A DNA stretch of 64,000 nucleotides from contig NZ_JMQM01000001.1 in NCBI RefSeq assembly GCF_000733725.1, forward strand, positions 2,232,001 to 2,296,000, given 5' to 3'. Positions 56,205 through 64,000 of this stretch are shown piece by piece (the stretch's first letter is position 1; the number at the start of each line of letters is the position of its first letter). Made by a program: the position numbers and the translations under genes. The notes below the pieces were generated by a model. The model saw nothing but the letters and a program-made list of their open reading frames with translations, was not told the origin of the DNA and did no database searches. The DNA is from Nitratireductor basaltis. GTDB lineage: Bacteria; Pseudomonadota; Alphaproteobacteria; Rhizobiales; Rhizobiaceae.

Positions 56205-56987
56205 ATGCCGGCTCCTATCGCAATGGCTGCAGCGTTCATCGGACTGACCGCCTTTGCGGCTGCAGCGCAACCGCGCGATCCCGAAAGCATCCAGATCGGC
56301 CTCTCCACCGACAGCGTGGCGATCACCTCGAATTTCGCAGGTGCCAATCTCACCATCTTCGGAGCGGTGGACAATGCCGACCCGCTGATCGCGCGGCAGG
56401 GCCGCTATGATGTCATAGTCGTGCTTGAAGGGCCGGCCCGGCCCGTGGTGGTTCGCAAGAAATCGCGCGTTCTGGGCATGTGGATCAACACGCAATCGGT
56501 CGTCTTCAAGGATGTGCCTGCGTCCTATTCGGTGGCGATGACGCGCCAGCCGCAGGATATCACCACCCCTGCCGCCTATTCCCGCCTCGCGCTGAGGGCG
56601 GACAACATCCACCTGCAGCCGCTTGATCCCGACGGCAACCAGAACACGATCGAGGCTTTCACCGAGGCCTTGCGCGACCGCAAGAACGCGGTGGGTCTAT
56701 ATGTGGAGCAGCCGGGTGGTGTGCGCTTCCTGTCCCAGAACCTTTTCCGCGCGACACTGAAGCTTGCACCGAACGTGCCCGTCGGCACGCATCGCGCTCG
56801 TGCGTTCCTCTTTCGCAACGGGGACTTCATCCGCGAGACTTCAGCTGCACTCACCATCAAGAAGGCCGGCCTTGAGCAGCGCATCTTCGAGTTCGCGCAT
56901 CAAAACGGCCTTGCCTACGGCCTTGCCGCAGTACTTCTGGCAATCGTCACCGGCTGGCTTGGCCGGGTGATCTTCCGCAAGGATTGA
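56205..56987 (+). CDS. TIGR02186 family TSUP-associated membrane protein
   Basis: Exported protein of 260 residues anchored by a C-terminal membrane helix (YGLAAVLLAIVTGWLGRVIF). A signal peptide (cleavage near AAAQPRD) precedes a beta-rich periplasmic domain with the conserved ITSNFAGANLTIFGAVD near residues 37-53. Genes of this family stand next to TSUP transporters in alphaproteobacteria; the partner role is unproven. The start at 56205 follows GGGGGGG at the TSUP stop, so the two are translationally coupled. Confidence 0.9.
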   Translation: MPAPIAMAAAFIGLTAFAAAAQPRDPESIQIGLSTDSVAITSNFAGANLTIFGAVDNADPLIARQGRYDVIVVLEGPARPVVVRKKSRVLGMWINTQSVVFKDVPASYSVAMTRQPQDITTPAAYSRLALRADNIHLQPLDPDGNQNTIEAFTEALRDRKNAVGLYVEQPGGVRFLSQNLFRATLKLAPNVPVGTHRARAFLFRNGDFIRETSAALTIKKAGLEQRIFEFAHQNGLAYGLAAVLLAIVTGWLGRVIFRKD

Positions 56988-57686
56988 TCAGGAAGGCTTC
57001 AGGGAAGAAGCGTTGATCGGATAGATCTGAGCGCCAAGCACATAAGCAATGAGCCGCTCGACGGTGAAGATTCCGGCAAATGCGCGATCCAGAACGTTCA
57101 GGTTTCCGGTCAGGCTTCCGAATGCAGGCATGATCAGGCGCTCGCCATCACTGGCAAAACATGCGCGTCGGACCGAGCGCCCCCGCCGCACGATGCGCGC
57201 GCCGGGATGCAGATGGCCGGCCACTTCACCAGAGGCCTTGCCGCTTGTGGGCTCGTGACGGAAAACAAGCGCGCCAAGCGCCAGCGCCTCGGAACAGAAT
57301 CCACCCAGTTCTTCAGGCGGTTCGGGGTCGTGGTTGCCGGAGATCCAGCACCAATCGCGTCCCCTGATCTGCGCGTTGAGGCGATCACGGAATATCTGCG
57401 GCAGATGGCCCGAGCCGAGCCTGTCATGAAAGCTGTCGCCAAGGCTGATGACGAGCCGAGGCTGATAGCGCGCGAGCACGCCATCCAGCCGATCAAGCGT
57501 CGCGGCCGTATCGTAGGGCGGCAGGAAACGGCCGCGCCTGGCATAGGCAGCACCCTTTTCCAGATGGAGATCGGAGATCACCAACACGCGGTCGTCCGGC
57601 AAGTAGAGTGCACCACTTGCGTCACAAAGAACGGTCTCGCCATTGAGAGTGATTTCGGTCGCGGGAGGGCGGGCTATCGGATTCAT
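56988..57686 (-). CDS. pdeM: Ligase-associated DNA damage response endonuclease PdeM
   Basis: Metallophosphoesterase-family nuclease, 232 residues, of the ligase-associated repair cassette. Calcineurin-like motifs are visible: ISDLHLEKG (Asp-His), LGDSFHD, SGNHDPEP and the C-terminal HLHPGAR. The start codon overlaps the stop of the helicase gene (shared bases 57683-57686, ATGA), so helicase and nuclease are coupled. It is the last gene on the minus-strand arm of the cassette. Confidence 0.94.
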   Translation of the reverse strand: MNPIARPPATEITLNGETVLCDASGALYLPDDRVLVISDLHLEKGAAYARRGRFLPPYDTAATLDRLDGVLARYQPRLVISLGDSFHDRLGSGHLPQIFRDRLNAQIRGRDWCWISGNHDPEPPEELGGFCSEALALGALVFRHEPTSGKASGEVAGHLHPGARIVRRGRSVRRACFASDGERLIMPAFGSLTGNLNVLDRAFAGIFTVERLIAYVLGAQIYPINASSLKPS

Positions 57687-60202
57687 TCGTGCATCGCCTC
57701 CTCGATCAGATCATCAGCAGCTTCGCGCAGGAGCGCATCGTCGCTCTCACCCGGCACGGCTTCCTTGCCGATATCCAGAAGGATCGGCACGGCCAGCGGG
57801 GAGACGCGTGACAATGATTTGTGCATGATTCGGCCACGGGTGCGCGACAGCATTTCGCCGAGGCGCGCTATGTCGAGCAGACCCGTGGCCGCATCCCGCC
57901 ATGTTGCCTGAAGCAGGATGTGATCCGGCTCATGCGCGCGCAAAACGTCATAAATAAGATCGGCAGACACGGTCACCTGCCGTCTGCTTTTCTCTTTTCC
58001 CGGATGACGTTTCTCCACCAGGCCGGAAATCACCGCACAGTTGCGAAAAGTGCGCTTCAAAAGCCAACTGTCAGCCAGCCATGCCTCCAGATCGTCGCCC
58101 AGCATGTCTTCATCAAAAAGTGCATCAAGCGAAAGCAATCCGTTAGAAATCATCGCGCTCATGTCGTTTATCGACCAGATTGCGAGAGCATAGTCGCTGG
58201 CCACGAAACCAAGCGGCCTTGCGCCCGCGCGCTCCAGCCGACGGGTGAGCAGCATTCCCAGCGTCTGATGCGCCAGACGCCCCTCGAAAGGATATGCAAC
58301 CAGATAGTGTTTTCGCCCGCGCGGAAATGTCTCAATCAGAAGATCGCTTTTTTTCGGCAGTACCGAACGCAGTTCCTGGATCCTGAGCCATTCGGCCACC
58401 TGTTCGGGCAGCGCGTTCCAGCGGTCGTGATCGGCCAGCATGGCGCGCACTTGTGATGCCAGATAGGTGGAGAGCGGGAACTTGCCGCCCGCATAGGACG
58501 GCACCATTGCATCCTGCCCGGAGGCGTTGGTGACGTAGCACTCGTTTTCGCGAATGCCTTCAAAGCGCAGGACCCGACCGGAGAACATGAAAGTGTCGCC
58601 GGGTGCCAGCGTTTCGAGGAAATATTCCTCCACCTTGCCCAGCACCATGCCGCCGCGCGGGCTTCCTGCCTTCGCGCCCCGGCGCGTCAGGCGAACATTG
58701 AGCATGGGCGCCTCGATGATGGTTCCGACATTCAGGCGGTATTGCTGGGCGAAACGGGGATGGCTGATGCGCCAGCGGCCATCCTTCATCTTTCGGATCC
58801 GGGCATAGCGCTCATAGGTCTGCAGCGCATAGCCGCCATTGGCGACGAACTCGATCACGCGCGAAAACGTGTCGGCGTCGAGCTGCGCATAAGGTGCTGC
58901 AGAGATCACTTCCCGGTAGAACTCATCCTCGTGAAACGGCCCTGCCGCCGCCCTGCCCCAGACATGTTGAGCGAGCACGTCCAGCGAGCCGTCCACCAGT
59001 GGTGGCGTATCTTGCGCACCGAGATAATTCGCTTCAAGGGCGGCACGGCATTCCATCACCTCGAAGCGGTTTGCGGGCACAAGGATCGCGCGGCTCGGCT
59101 CGTCCATGCGGTGGTTGGAACGCCCGATGCGCTGCGCGAGGCGGCTTGCACCCTTCGGCGCGCCAACATGGATGACGAGATCGACGTCCCCCCAGTCGAT
59201 GCCCAGATCAAGCGTGGAAGTGGCAACGATGGCGCGCAGCGCATTGTCCTCCATCGCCTTCTCCACACGCCTGCGCTGAGCGACGTCAAGCGAGCCATGG
59301 TGCAGCGCGATGGGCAGCGTATCCTCGTTGATGTGCCACAGCTCGCGGAAAAGATATTCCGCCTGACTGCGCGTATTGACGAAGAGCAGCGTCGTCTTGT
59401 GCTTGCGGATCTCCTCATAGATCGCAGGAATGGCGTAGCGTGCGGAGTGACCAGCCCAAGGCACACGCTCTTCCGTCTCGAGGATCGTGATGTGCGGCTT
59501 GGCACCACCGGCAACCGTGACCAGTTCCGCCATGGCTCCAGGCGGGTTCTGAGGCACCAGCCAGCGGCGCAGTTCGTCGGGTTCTGCCACTGTGGCCGAG
59601 AGGCCGAGGCTCTGGAAATCGGGCGCGAGCGAGCGCAGGCGAGCCAGCCCAAGCGCCAGCATATGGCCCCGCTTGGAAGTCACCAGCGAGTGAAGTTCGT
59701 CCAGAAGGACAAAGCGCAGATCCTTGAAGAAGCGATCCGCATCGGGCGAGGCAATCAGAAGTGCAAGCTGCTCAGGCGTCGTCAGCAGGATATCCGGCGG
59801 CTTGATCTTCTGGCGCTGGCGTTTCGAAGACGGCGTGTCGCCCGTGCGCGTTTCGATCGTGACCGGCAGGCCCATCTCCTCCACCGGCTTGGTAAGGTTG
59901 CGATGAATGTCGACAGCGAGCGCCTTGAGCGGCGAGATGTAGAGCGTGTGGATACCGCGGGCAGCCTCACCCGGTTTCGTCGGAGTGCGTGTGGCAAGAT
60001 CGGTCAACGCGGGCAGAAACCCGGCCAGCGTCTTGCCTGCGCCGGTTGGTGCGATCAGGAGTGCAGACTTGCCCTGCCGCGTTGCATCCAGAAGCGCCAG
60101 CTGGTGTGGTCTGGGCTTCCAGCCGCGTGCGGCAAACCACCGCCCGAATTGTTCCGGCAGCAGGTTCTCAGGAATATCGGTCGGCGCTATGGGCTTGGTC
60201 AC
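57683..60202 (-). CDS. Ligase-associated DNA damage response DEXH box helicase (Lhr-type)
   Basis: ATP-dependent DNA helicase of the Lhr-like branch, 839 residues. Walker A APTGAGKT at 51-58, the DELH box (LLDELHSL), the TSTLDLGIDWG motif (V) and QRIGRSNH (VI) are intact, followed by the Lhr-specific winged-helix and C-terminal DUF4338-like part with LAYPFEGRLAHQTLG-type sequence. Such helicases track along single-stranded DNA. It is the first gene on the minus arm after the methyltransferase gene (55-base gap) and overlaps pdeM by four bases. Confidence 0.94.
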   Translation of the reverse strand: MTKPIAPTDIPENLLPEQFGRWFAARGWKPRPHQLALLDATRQGKSALLIAPTGAGKTLAGFLPALTDLATRTPTKPGEAARGIHTLYISPLKALAVDIHRNLTKPVEEMGLPVTIETRTGDTPSSKRQRQKIKPPDILLTTPEQLALLIASPDADRFFKDLRFVLLDELHSLVTSKRGHMLALGLARLRSLAPDFQSLGLSATVAEPDELRRWLVPQNPPGAMAELVTVAGGAKPHITILETEERVPWAGHSARYAIPAIYEEIRKHKTTLLFVNTRSQAEYLFRELWHINEDTLPIALHHGSLDVAQRRRVEKAMEDNALRAIVATSTLDLGIDWGDVDLVIHVGAPKGASRLAQRIGRSNHRMDEPSRAILVPANRFEVMECRAALEANYLGAQDTPPLVDGSLDVLAQHVWGRAAAGPFHEDEFYREVISAAPYAQLDADTFSRVIEFVANGGYALQTYERYARIRKMKDGRWRISHPRFAQQYRLNVGTIIEAPMLNVRLTRRGAKAGSPRGGMVLGKVEEYFLETLAPGDTFMFSGRVLRFEGIRENECYVTNASGQDAMVPSYAGGKFPLSTYLASQVRAMLADHDRWNALPEQVAEWLRIQELRSVLPKKSDLLIETFPRGRKHYLVAYPFEGRLAHQTLGMLLTRRLERAGARPLGFVASDYALAIWSINDMSAMISNGLLSLDALFDEDMLGDDLEAWLADSWLLKRTFRNCAVISGLVEKRHPGKEKSRRQVTVSADLIYDVLRAHEPDHILLQATWRDAATGLLDIARLGEMLSRTRGRIMHKSLSRVSPLAVPILLDIGKEAVPGESDDALLREAADDLIEEAMHE

Positions 60203-60257
60203 GCTCCAGAACTAAAGCAGAACATGCCGTCCGCCAAGACCAGCAGCTTCGCTTTTT

Positions 60258-61238
60258 CTACAGAGCCGGCGCGCTTTCGGTATCGGGCAGAGGTATGGCA
60301 AGTGCTGCCGCATCGCCCATCACATCACGTCTGGCGGTGCAGATGAGACCCGTTACCGGCTCTGCGCGATCCGTGCGGATGACTTCACGGCGACAGTCGA
60401 CCAGCACCAGGCCGTTTCGCGCAAGCAAGCGTTCCAGATAGGGGCGGGAATGGGCAAAGCGACGCGAGGGGCGCAGGAAGAAATCTTCCTCGCCTGTATG
60501 TTCCTCGACCGAAAACGCGAAAACGCCATCGGCCGAAAGCGCATCCGCCACAAGCGGCATCACGCGGTCGAGTGCGCCCAGATACATGAAGACATCGGCC
60601 GCGACCACGAGATCGACAGAGGCACCCAGCCGCTCCACCAAGTTCAGATCCGACTGGGCGAGCCGGTCATAGAAGCCTTTTTCCTCGGCCTTTTTCAGCA
60701 TCTCGCCAGAGATGTCCATGCCTTCCAGAAAGCTGACATGGTGCCGGAGCCGTTCGCCCATCAGCCCTGTGCCGCAGCCGATATCAAGAGCATGCGCGAA
60801 ACCTGCACCTGCCTCGCGAGGCAGGCTTGCTATGGCTTCGGCCAGAAGCTCGGGGACGCGATAGTCGAGCCGTTCCACCAGCGACTTGTCGAAATCTTCC
60901 GCATATTGGTCGAAAAGCGCTTCGACGAAGGCGCTGGGCGGGGCCTCGATGCCGATGGATATGCCAAGAAGCTCCAGCCTCAATGTGGCCCCCAGCCGAT
61001 CCTTCGGGTCGAGCCTCAGGCAATGGCGAAATGCGTCTGCTGCGGCCTCGCGATTGCCAGCCGCTTCATGCATTTCGCCCAGGCGATACTGGCCACCAAG
61101 CCATTCCGGCGCGCACTCCACCGCCTGCGCCATGAGATCGGCTGCAGCAGCATGATCGCCTGAAGCGGAAAGCATCTCGGCATAATCGGCACGGCGATCG
61201 GCAATCGGATCGCCCGAGGGTAGGAAGAGTGGCTTCAT
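60258..61238 (-). CDS. TPR-containing class I methyltransferase
   Basis: SAM-dependent methyltransferase of unknown target, 326 residues. Residues about 20-90 resemble TPR helices (ASGDHAAAADLMAQAVECAPEWLGGQYRLGEMHEAAGNREAAADAFRHCLRLDP). The SAM-binding domain follows with LDIGCGTGLMGERL (motif I) and LVVAADVFMYLG (motif IV region). The start is ATG 61238; upstream in-frame sequence overlaps the divergent promoter. It lies between the helicase and exonuclease genes of the DNA-repair cassette. Whether it modifies a repair protein or nucleic acid is not known. Confidence 0.85.
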   Translation of the reverse strand: MKPLFLPSGDPIADRRADYAEMLSASGDHAAAADLMAQAVECAPEWLGGQYRLGEMHEAAGNREAAADAFRHCLRLDPKDRLGATLRLELLGISIGIEAPPSAFVEALFDQYAEDFDKSLVERLDYRVPELLAEAIASLPREAGAGFAHALDIGCGTGLMGERLRHHVSFLEGMDISGEMLKKAEEKGFYDRLAQSDLNLVERLGASVDLVVAADVFMYLGALDRVMPLVADALSADGVFAFSVEEHTGEEDFFLRPSRRFAHSRPYLERLLARNGLVLVDCRREVIRTDRAEPVTGLICTARRDVMGDAAALAIPLPDTESAPAL

Positions 61239-61340
61239 CTGAAGATGTTCGCAGAGAGTGATCGGCGCGCGCTTATGATGCAGCTTTTGCGTGCTTGCAA
61301 GCATCTTTCTTTCGCCGCTTCAGCGCCTATCTTGTTTCGC

Positions 61341-62348
61341 ATGCAAGCACAGGATCTCCTTCGCCCGCGGCCGGAAGGCCTTTATTGCCCGCCGGGCGAC
61401 TTCTACATCGATCCGGTGCGCCCGGTTGACCGCGCGCTCATCACCCACGGCCATGCCGACCATGCCCGCTCCGGCCATGCCCATGTTCTCGCGACACGCG
61501 AAACTTTGGACATAATGGCTATCCGCTATGGCAAGGATTTCGCAGGCCAGCGGCAGACCGCAAGGCTTGGCGAGACGCTCGACGTCAATGGCGTGAAAGT
61601 CACCTATCACCCGGCAGGCCATGTGCTCGGCTCCGCTCAGATCAGCGTCGAGCATAACGGACTGAAGATCGTGGCCTCCGGCGACTACAAGCGCCGCCGC
61701 GATCCGACCTGTCTGCCATTCGAGCCGGTCGCTTGCGACATCTTCATAACCGAGGCGACCTTTGCGCTGCCCGTCTTCGTCCATCCTCCGGTTGAAGAAG
61801 AGGTCGAGCGGCTTTTGCACTCGCTGAAGCAGTTTCCCGAACGCACCCACATCATCGGCGCCTATGCGCTGGGCAAGGCACAGCGGGTCATCGCCCATAT
61901 ACGGGCGGCGGGCTACACCGCGCCGATCTATCTGCATGGCGCACTGCAGAAGCTTTGCGATTACTATCAGCGGGAAGGCGTGGATCTGGGCGAACTGCGC
62001 GCCGCCACGATGGAGAATGCGAAGGACAAGCTGCCGGGGCAGATTGTCGTCGCGCCACCCTCGGCGCTGGCCGACCGCTGGTCACGGCGATTTGCCGATC
62101 CGCTCGACTGCTTCGCATCGGGATGGATGCGCATTCGCCAGCGTGCCAAGCAGCGCGGGGTCGAGCTGCCGCTGATCGTATCGGACCATGCGGACTGGAA
62201 CGAGCTTTGCGAAACCATCCACGCCACCGGTGCGCGCGAGGTGTGGGTGACGCATGGACGCGAGGAAGCGCTGGTGCGCTGGTGCGAGCTGCAGGGTATA
62301 GCCGCCCGCCCACTTCATCTTGTCGGCTATGAAGACGAGGCGGAATGA
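61341..62348 (+). CDS. Ligase-associated DNA damage response exonuclease (MBL fold)
   Basis: Metallo-beta-lactamase-fold nuclease of the beta-CASP type, 335 residues from the chosen start. The metal-binding HGHADHARSG lies at 36-45, with later GHVLGSAQI, SGDYKRRRDP and the C-terminal SDHADW segment. The family acts as exonuclease in the ligase cassette. An earlier in-frame start at 61245 would add 32 residues, but the ATG at 61341 matches the family's N-terminus. It overlaps the ligase gene start by four bases (ATGA), so they are coupled. Confidence 0.92.
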   Translation: MQAQDLLRPRPEGLYCPPGDFYIDPVRPVDRALITHGHADHARSGHAHVLATRETLDIMAIRYGKDFAGQRQTARLGETLDVNGVKVTYHPAGHVLGSAQISVEHNGLKIVASGDYKRRRDPTCLPFEPVACDIFITEATFALPVFVHPPVEEEVERLLHSLKQFPERTHIIGAYALGKAQRVIAHIRAAGYTAPIYLHGALQKLCDYYQREGVDLGELRAATMENAKDKLPGQIVVAPPSALADRWSRRFADPLDCFASGWMRIRQRAKQRGVELPLIVSDHADWNELCETIHATGAREVWVTHGREEALVRWCELQGIAARPLHLVGYEDEAE

Positions 62349-63937
62349 TGGAGCGCTTTGCCGAACTCCTCGACCGCCTGGTCCTGACGCCATCGCGCAA
62401 TGGCAAGCTGCGCCTGATGGTCGACTATTTCCGCGACACGCCGGACCCCGACCGCGGCTACGCTCTTGCGGGATTGACAGGCGGGCTTGATTTTCCAGCG
62501 GTGAAGCCTGCTCTCATTCGAAGCCTCGCCACCGAGCGCATGGATGATGTGCTCTTTGCCTATTCCTATGACTATGTGGGCGATCTGGCGGAGACCGTGT
62601 CGCTGATCTGGCCGGGCAGCGGTGAAGAGGTGCAGGCGCCGACGCTGACGCAGGTGGTTGATCGTCTCTCCTCCACCAGCCGCTCGGACGCGCCAGCCGT
62701 GATGAGCGATCTTCTCGACCGGCTGACACCGTCAGGCCGTTTCGCCGCCATCAAGCTTGCCACCGGCGGGCTGCGTATCGGCGTTTCCGCGCGTCTTGCA
62801 AAACAGGCCCTGGCGCAGTTCGGGGACAAGGATGTGGCCGAGCTGGAAGAGCTTTGGCATGGGCTTGAAGCTCCATACGAAGACCTTTTCGCCTGGCTTG
62901 AAGGCTGGGCGGAGAAGCCTGAAAATGCAGCCAAGGCGCCTTTTCGCCCTGTCATGCTGGCCCATGCTTTCCAGGAACCCGACCGCGCGCTTGAGCCGTC
63001 GGATTATCGCGCGGAATGGAAATGGGACGGCATCCGCATCCAGGCGGTTTGTGAAGATGGCGTGCAAAGGCTTTATTCGCGCACTGGCGACGACATATCC
63101 GGAGCATTCCCCGATCTTCTGGAAGCGATGAACTTCAACGCGGCCCTGGATGGAGAACTTCTCGTTGGCGATCCGCGCGATCACACGGGTAGCTTTTCCG
63201 ACCTCCAGCAGCGTCTGAACCGCAAGACCGTTTCAAAGAAGATGATGAAGGAGTATCCGGTCTTCCTGCGCTGCTATGATCTTCTCGTCGAGGGAAGTGA
63301 GGACTTGCGCTCGATGCCCTTTGACCAGCGGCGCAAGCGGCTGGAAGCCTTCATGGCGAAGCTTCCCGCGGAGCGCTTCGATCTCTCGCCGGTGGTTACC
63401 TTTTCCGATTGGGACGAGTTGGACCGGCTGCGCCACGAGCCGCCGCATCCGGTCATCGAGGGCGTCATGCTCAAACGCCATGATGCGCCATACCTTGCCG
63501 GGCGACCCAAGGGACCGTGGTTCAAGTGGAAGCGTGATCCATTCACCGTGGATGCGGTGCTTATGTATGCCCAGCGCGGTCATGGAAAACGGTCGAGCTT
63601 CTACTCCGATTACACATTCGGCGTCTGGTCAGGGCCACAGGATGACCCGGTGCTCGTGCCGGTGGGGAAAGCCTATTTCGGCTTTACCGACGATGAGCTG
63701 AAGCAGATCGACAAGTTTGTCCGCGACAACACGATAGAGCGTTTCGGGCCGGTGCGTTCGGTCCGAGCAAACCGCGATCACGGTTTGGTTCTGGAAATCG
63801 CCTTCGAGGGTCTCAACCGCTCCACACGCCACAAGTCAGGCGTTGCGATGCGTTTCCCGCGCATCTCGCGCCTGCGCTGGGACAAGCCGCCTCACGAGGC
63901 TGACCGGCTAGAGACGCTGGAAGACATGCTGACCTGA
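62345..63937 (+). CDS. Cisplatin damage response ATP-dependent DNA ligase
   Basis: ATP-dependent DNA ligase of 530 residues, the core of the ligase-associated repair cassette. The nucleotidyl-transfer Lys226 is in EWKWDGIR; an N-terminal helical domain (about 1-200) precedes it and an OB domain follows the adenylation domain (from about 400, with GPWFKWKRDPF as the late Lys motif). The start is one of two in-frame ATGs (62345, 62348) overlapping the exonuclease stop. In other alphaproteobacteria and pseudomonads this gene set supports resistance to cross-linking and other damage. Confidence 0.95.
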   Translation: MMERFAELLDRLVLTPSRNGKLRLMVDYFRDTPDPDRGYALAGLTGGLDFPAVKPALIRSLATERMDDVLFAYSYDYVGDLAETVSLIWPGSGEEVQAPTLTQVVDRLSSTSRSDAPAVMSDLLDRLTPSGRFAAIKLATGGLRIGVSARLAKQALAQFGDKDVAELEELWHGLEAPYEDLFAWLEGWAEKPENAAKAPFRPVMLAHAFQEPDRALEPSDYRAEWKWDGIRIQAVCEDGVQRLYSRTGDDISGAFPDLLEAMNFNAALDGELLVGDPRDHTGSFSDLQQRLNRKTVSKKMMKEYPVFLRCYDLLVEGSEDLRSMPFDQRRKRLEAFMAKLPAERFDLSPVVTFSDWDELDRLRHEPPHPVIEGVMLKRHDAPYLAGRPKGPWFKWKRDPFTVDAVLMYAQRGHGKRSSFYSDYTFGVWSGPQDDPVLVPVGKAYFGFTDDELKQIDKFVRDNTIERFGPVRSVRANRDHGLVLEIAFEGLNRSTRHKSGVAMRFPRISRLRWDKPPHEADRLETLEDMLT

Positions 63938-63940
63938 GGA

Positions 63941-64000
63941 CTATTCGGCATCGTAGACCGTGACCTTGATCGAGTAGATGCCAAGTTCGCGCCCCTGACC
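63941..64000 (-). CDS. C-terminal end of an unidentified protein (partial)
   Basis: The last 19 codons and TAG stop of a minus-strand gene that runs off the right edge. The tail reads GQGRELGIYSIKVTVYDAE. That is too short to name a family. It is convergent with the ligase gene with only a few bases between the stops. Confidence 0.6.
   Translation of the reverse strand, partial: GQGRELGIYSIKVTVYDAE

Noticed and set aside
58742-60346. A 534-codon plus-strand frame opposite the Lhr-type helicase
   Set aside because: Antisense to a complete helicase with all motifs; Arg/His-rich translation without domain features.
1-64000. CRISPR array, prophage, integron or insertion sequence
   Set aside because: No regularly spaced direct repeats, no transposase or integrase genes and no terminal inverted repeats with target duplication were seen; the only repeat is the short palindromic element near 43.6 kb.

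Overview
The window is a chromosomal stretch from an alphaproteobacterium of the order Hyphomicrobiales (Rhizobiales), most like the Phyllobacteriaceae (Mesorhizobium/Nitratireductor/Aquamicrobium relatives). The inference rests on gene content: C4-type 5-aminolevulinate synthase, class I lysyl-tRNA synthetase, GcrA, a PodJ-type polarity protein, a long DCTP deaminase, a SAM-II riboswitch before metZ, clustered GANTC (CcrM-type) sites, and a palindromic intergenic repeat of the kind scattered through rhizobial genomes. The DNA is G+C-rich and gene-dense. I see no prophage, insertion sequence or CRISPR array. Genus or species cannot be fixed from this stretch alone.

Layout. 1-2.4 kb: end of a spermidine/putrescine-type ABC importer operon, closed by a strong terminator. 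2.4-7.2 kb (minus strand): three genes of the N-acetylglutaminylglutamine amide (NAGGN) compatible-solute pathway (asnO, ngg, M42 peptidase). 7.5-10.4 kb: hemA, an aminotransferase and mscL. 10.5-14.6 kb: a giant hybrid histidine kinase with a sodium:solute-symporter-like sensor, convergent with a LuxR-type response regulator. 14.8-21.6 kb: thioesterase, a coiled-coil periplasmic protein, DUF952-pyrD, a MATE exporter, a DUF6460 membrane protein, a DsbA-like isomerase, and an S24 repressor overlapping a nuclease-like protein. 21.6-28.6 kb: lysK, TerB-like protein, sterol desaturase, a lone solute-binding protein, a glycosyltransferase, ppk2.

28.7-35.5 kb: phoR and phoU stand next to each other without the pstSCAB and phoB genes that usually lie beside them, followed by gcrA, a 66-bp cluster of five GANTC sites, argD-argF, hslO and apaG. 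35.6-39.7 kb: CDP-alcohol phosphatidyltransferase, metZ behind a SAM-II riboswitch plus intrinsic terminator, dcd, a NavAb-like voltage-gated sodium channel, and tRNA-Gly(CCC). 39.9-42.8 kb: TonB-dependent receptor and MipA/OmpV protein, convergent on a bidirectional terminator. 43-51 kb: a fatty-acid beta-oxidation operon (two acyl-CoA dehydrogenases, thiolase, FadJ-like protein) headed by a MerR regulator with a candidate operator-promoter; a 150-bp palindromic repeat separates the operon from a thioesterase gene. 51.4-57 kb: podJ, a TSUP exporter and its TIGR02186 partner. 57-63.9 kb: the ligase-associated DNA-repair cassette (pdeM, Lhr-type helicase, TPR-methyltransferase, MBL exonuclease, ATP-dependent ligase), then the tail of one more minus-strand gene.

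Several pieces (NAGGN synthesis, MscL, sodium channel, polyamine-type import) fit life in variable or saline osmolarity, but that is inference. The most notable non-coding signals are the GANTC cluster before gcrA, an orphan terminator-like hairpin before argD, the SAM-II/terminator pair, and the MerR dyad. I did not find a clearly new multi-gene system; the best candidates for under-described parts are the TPR-methyltransferase inside the ligase cassette and the M42 peptidase of the NAGGN cluster.
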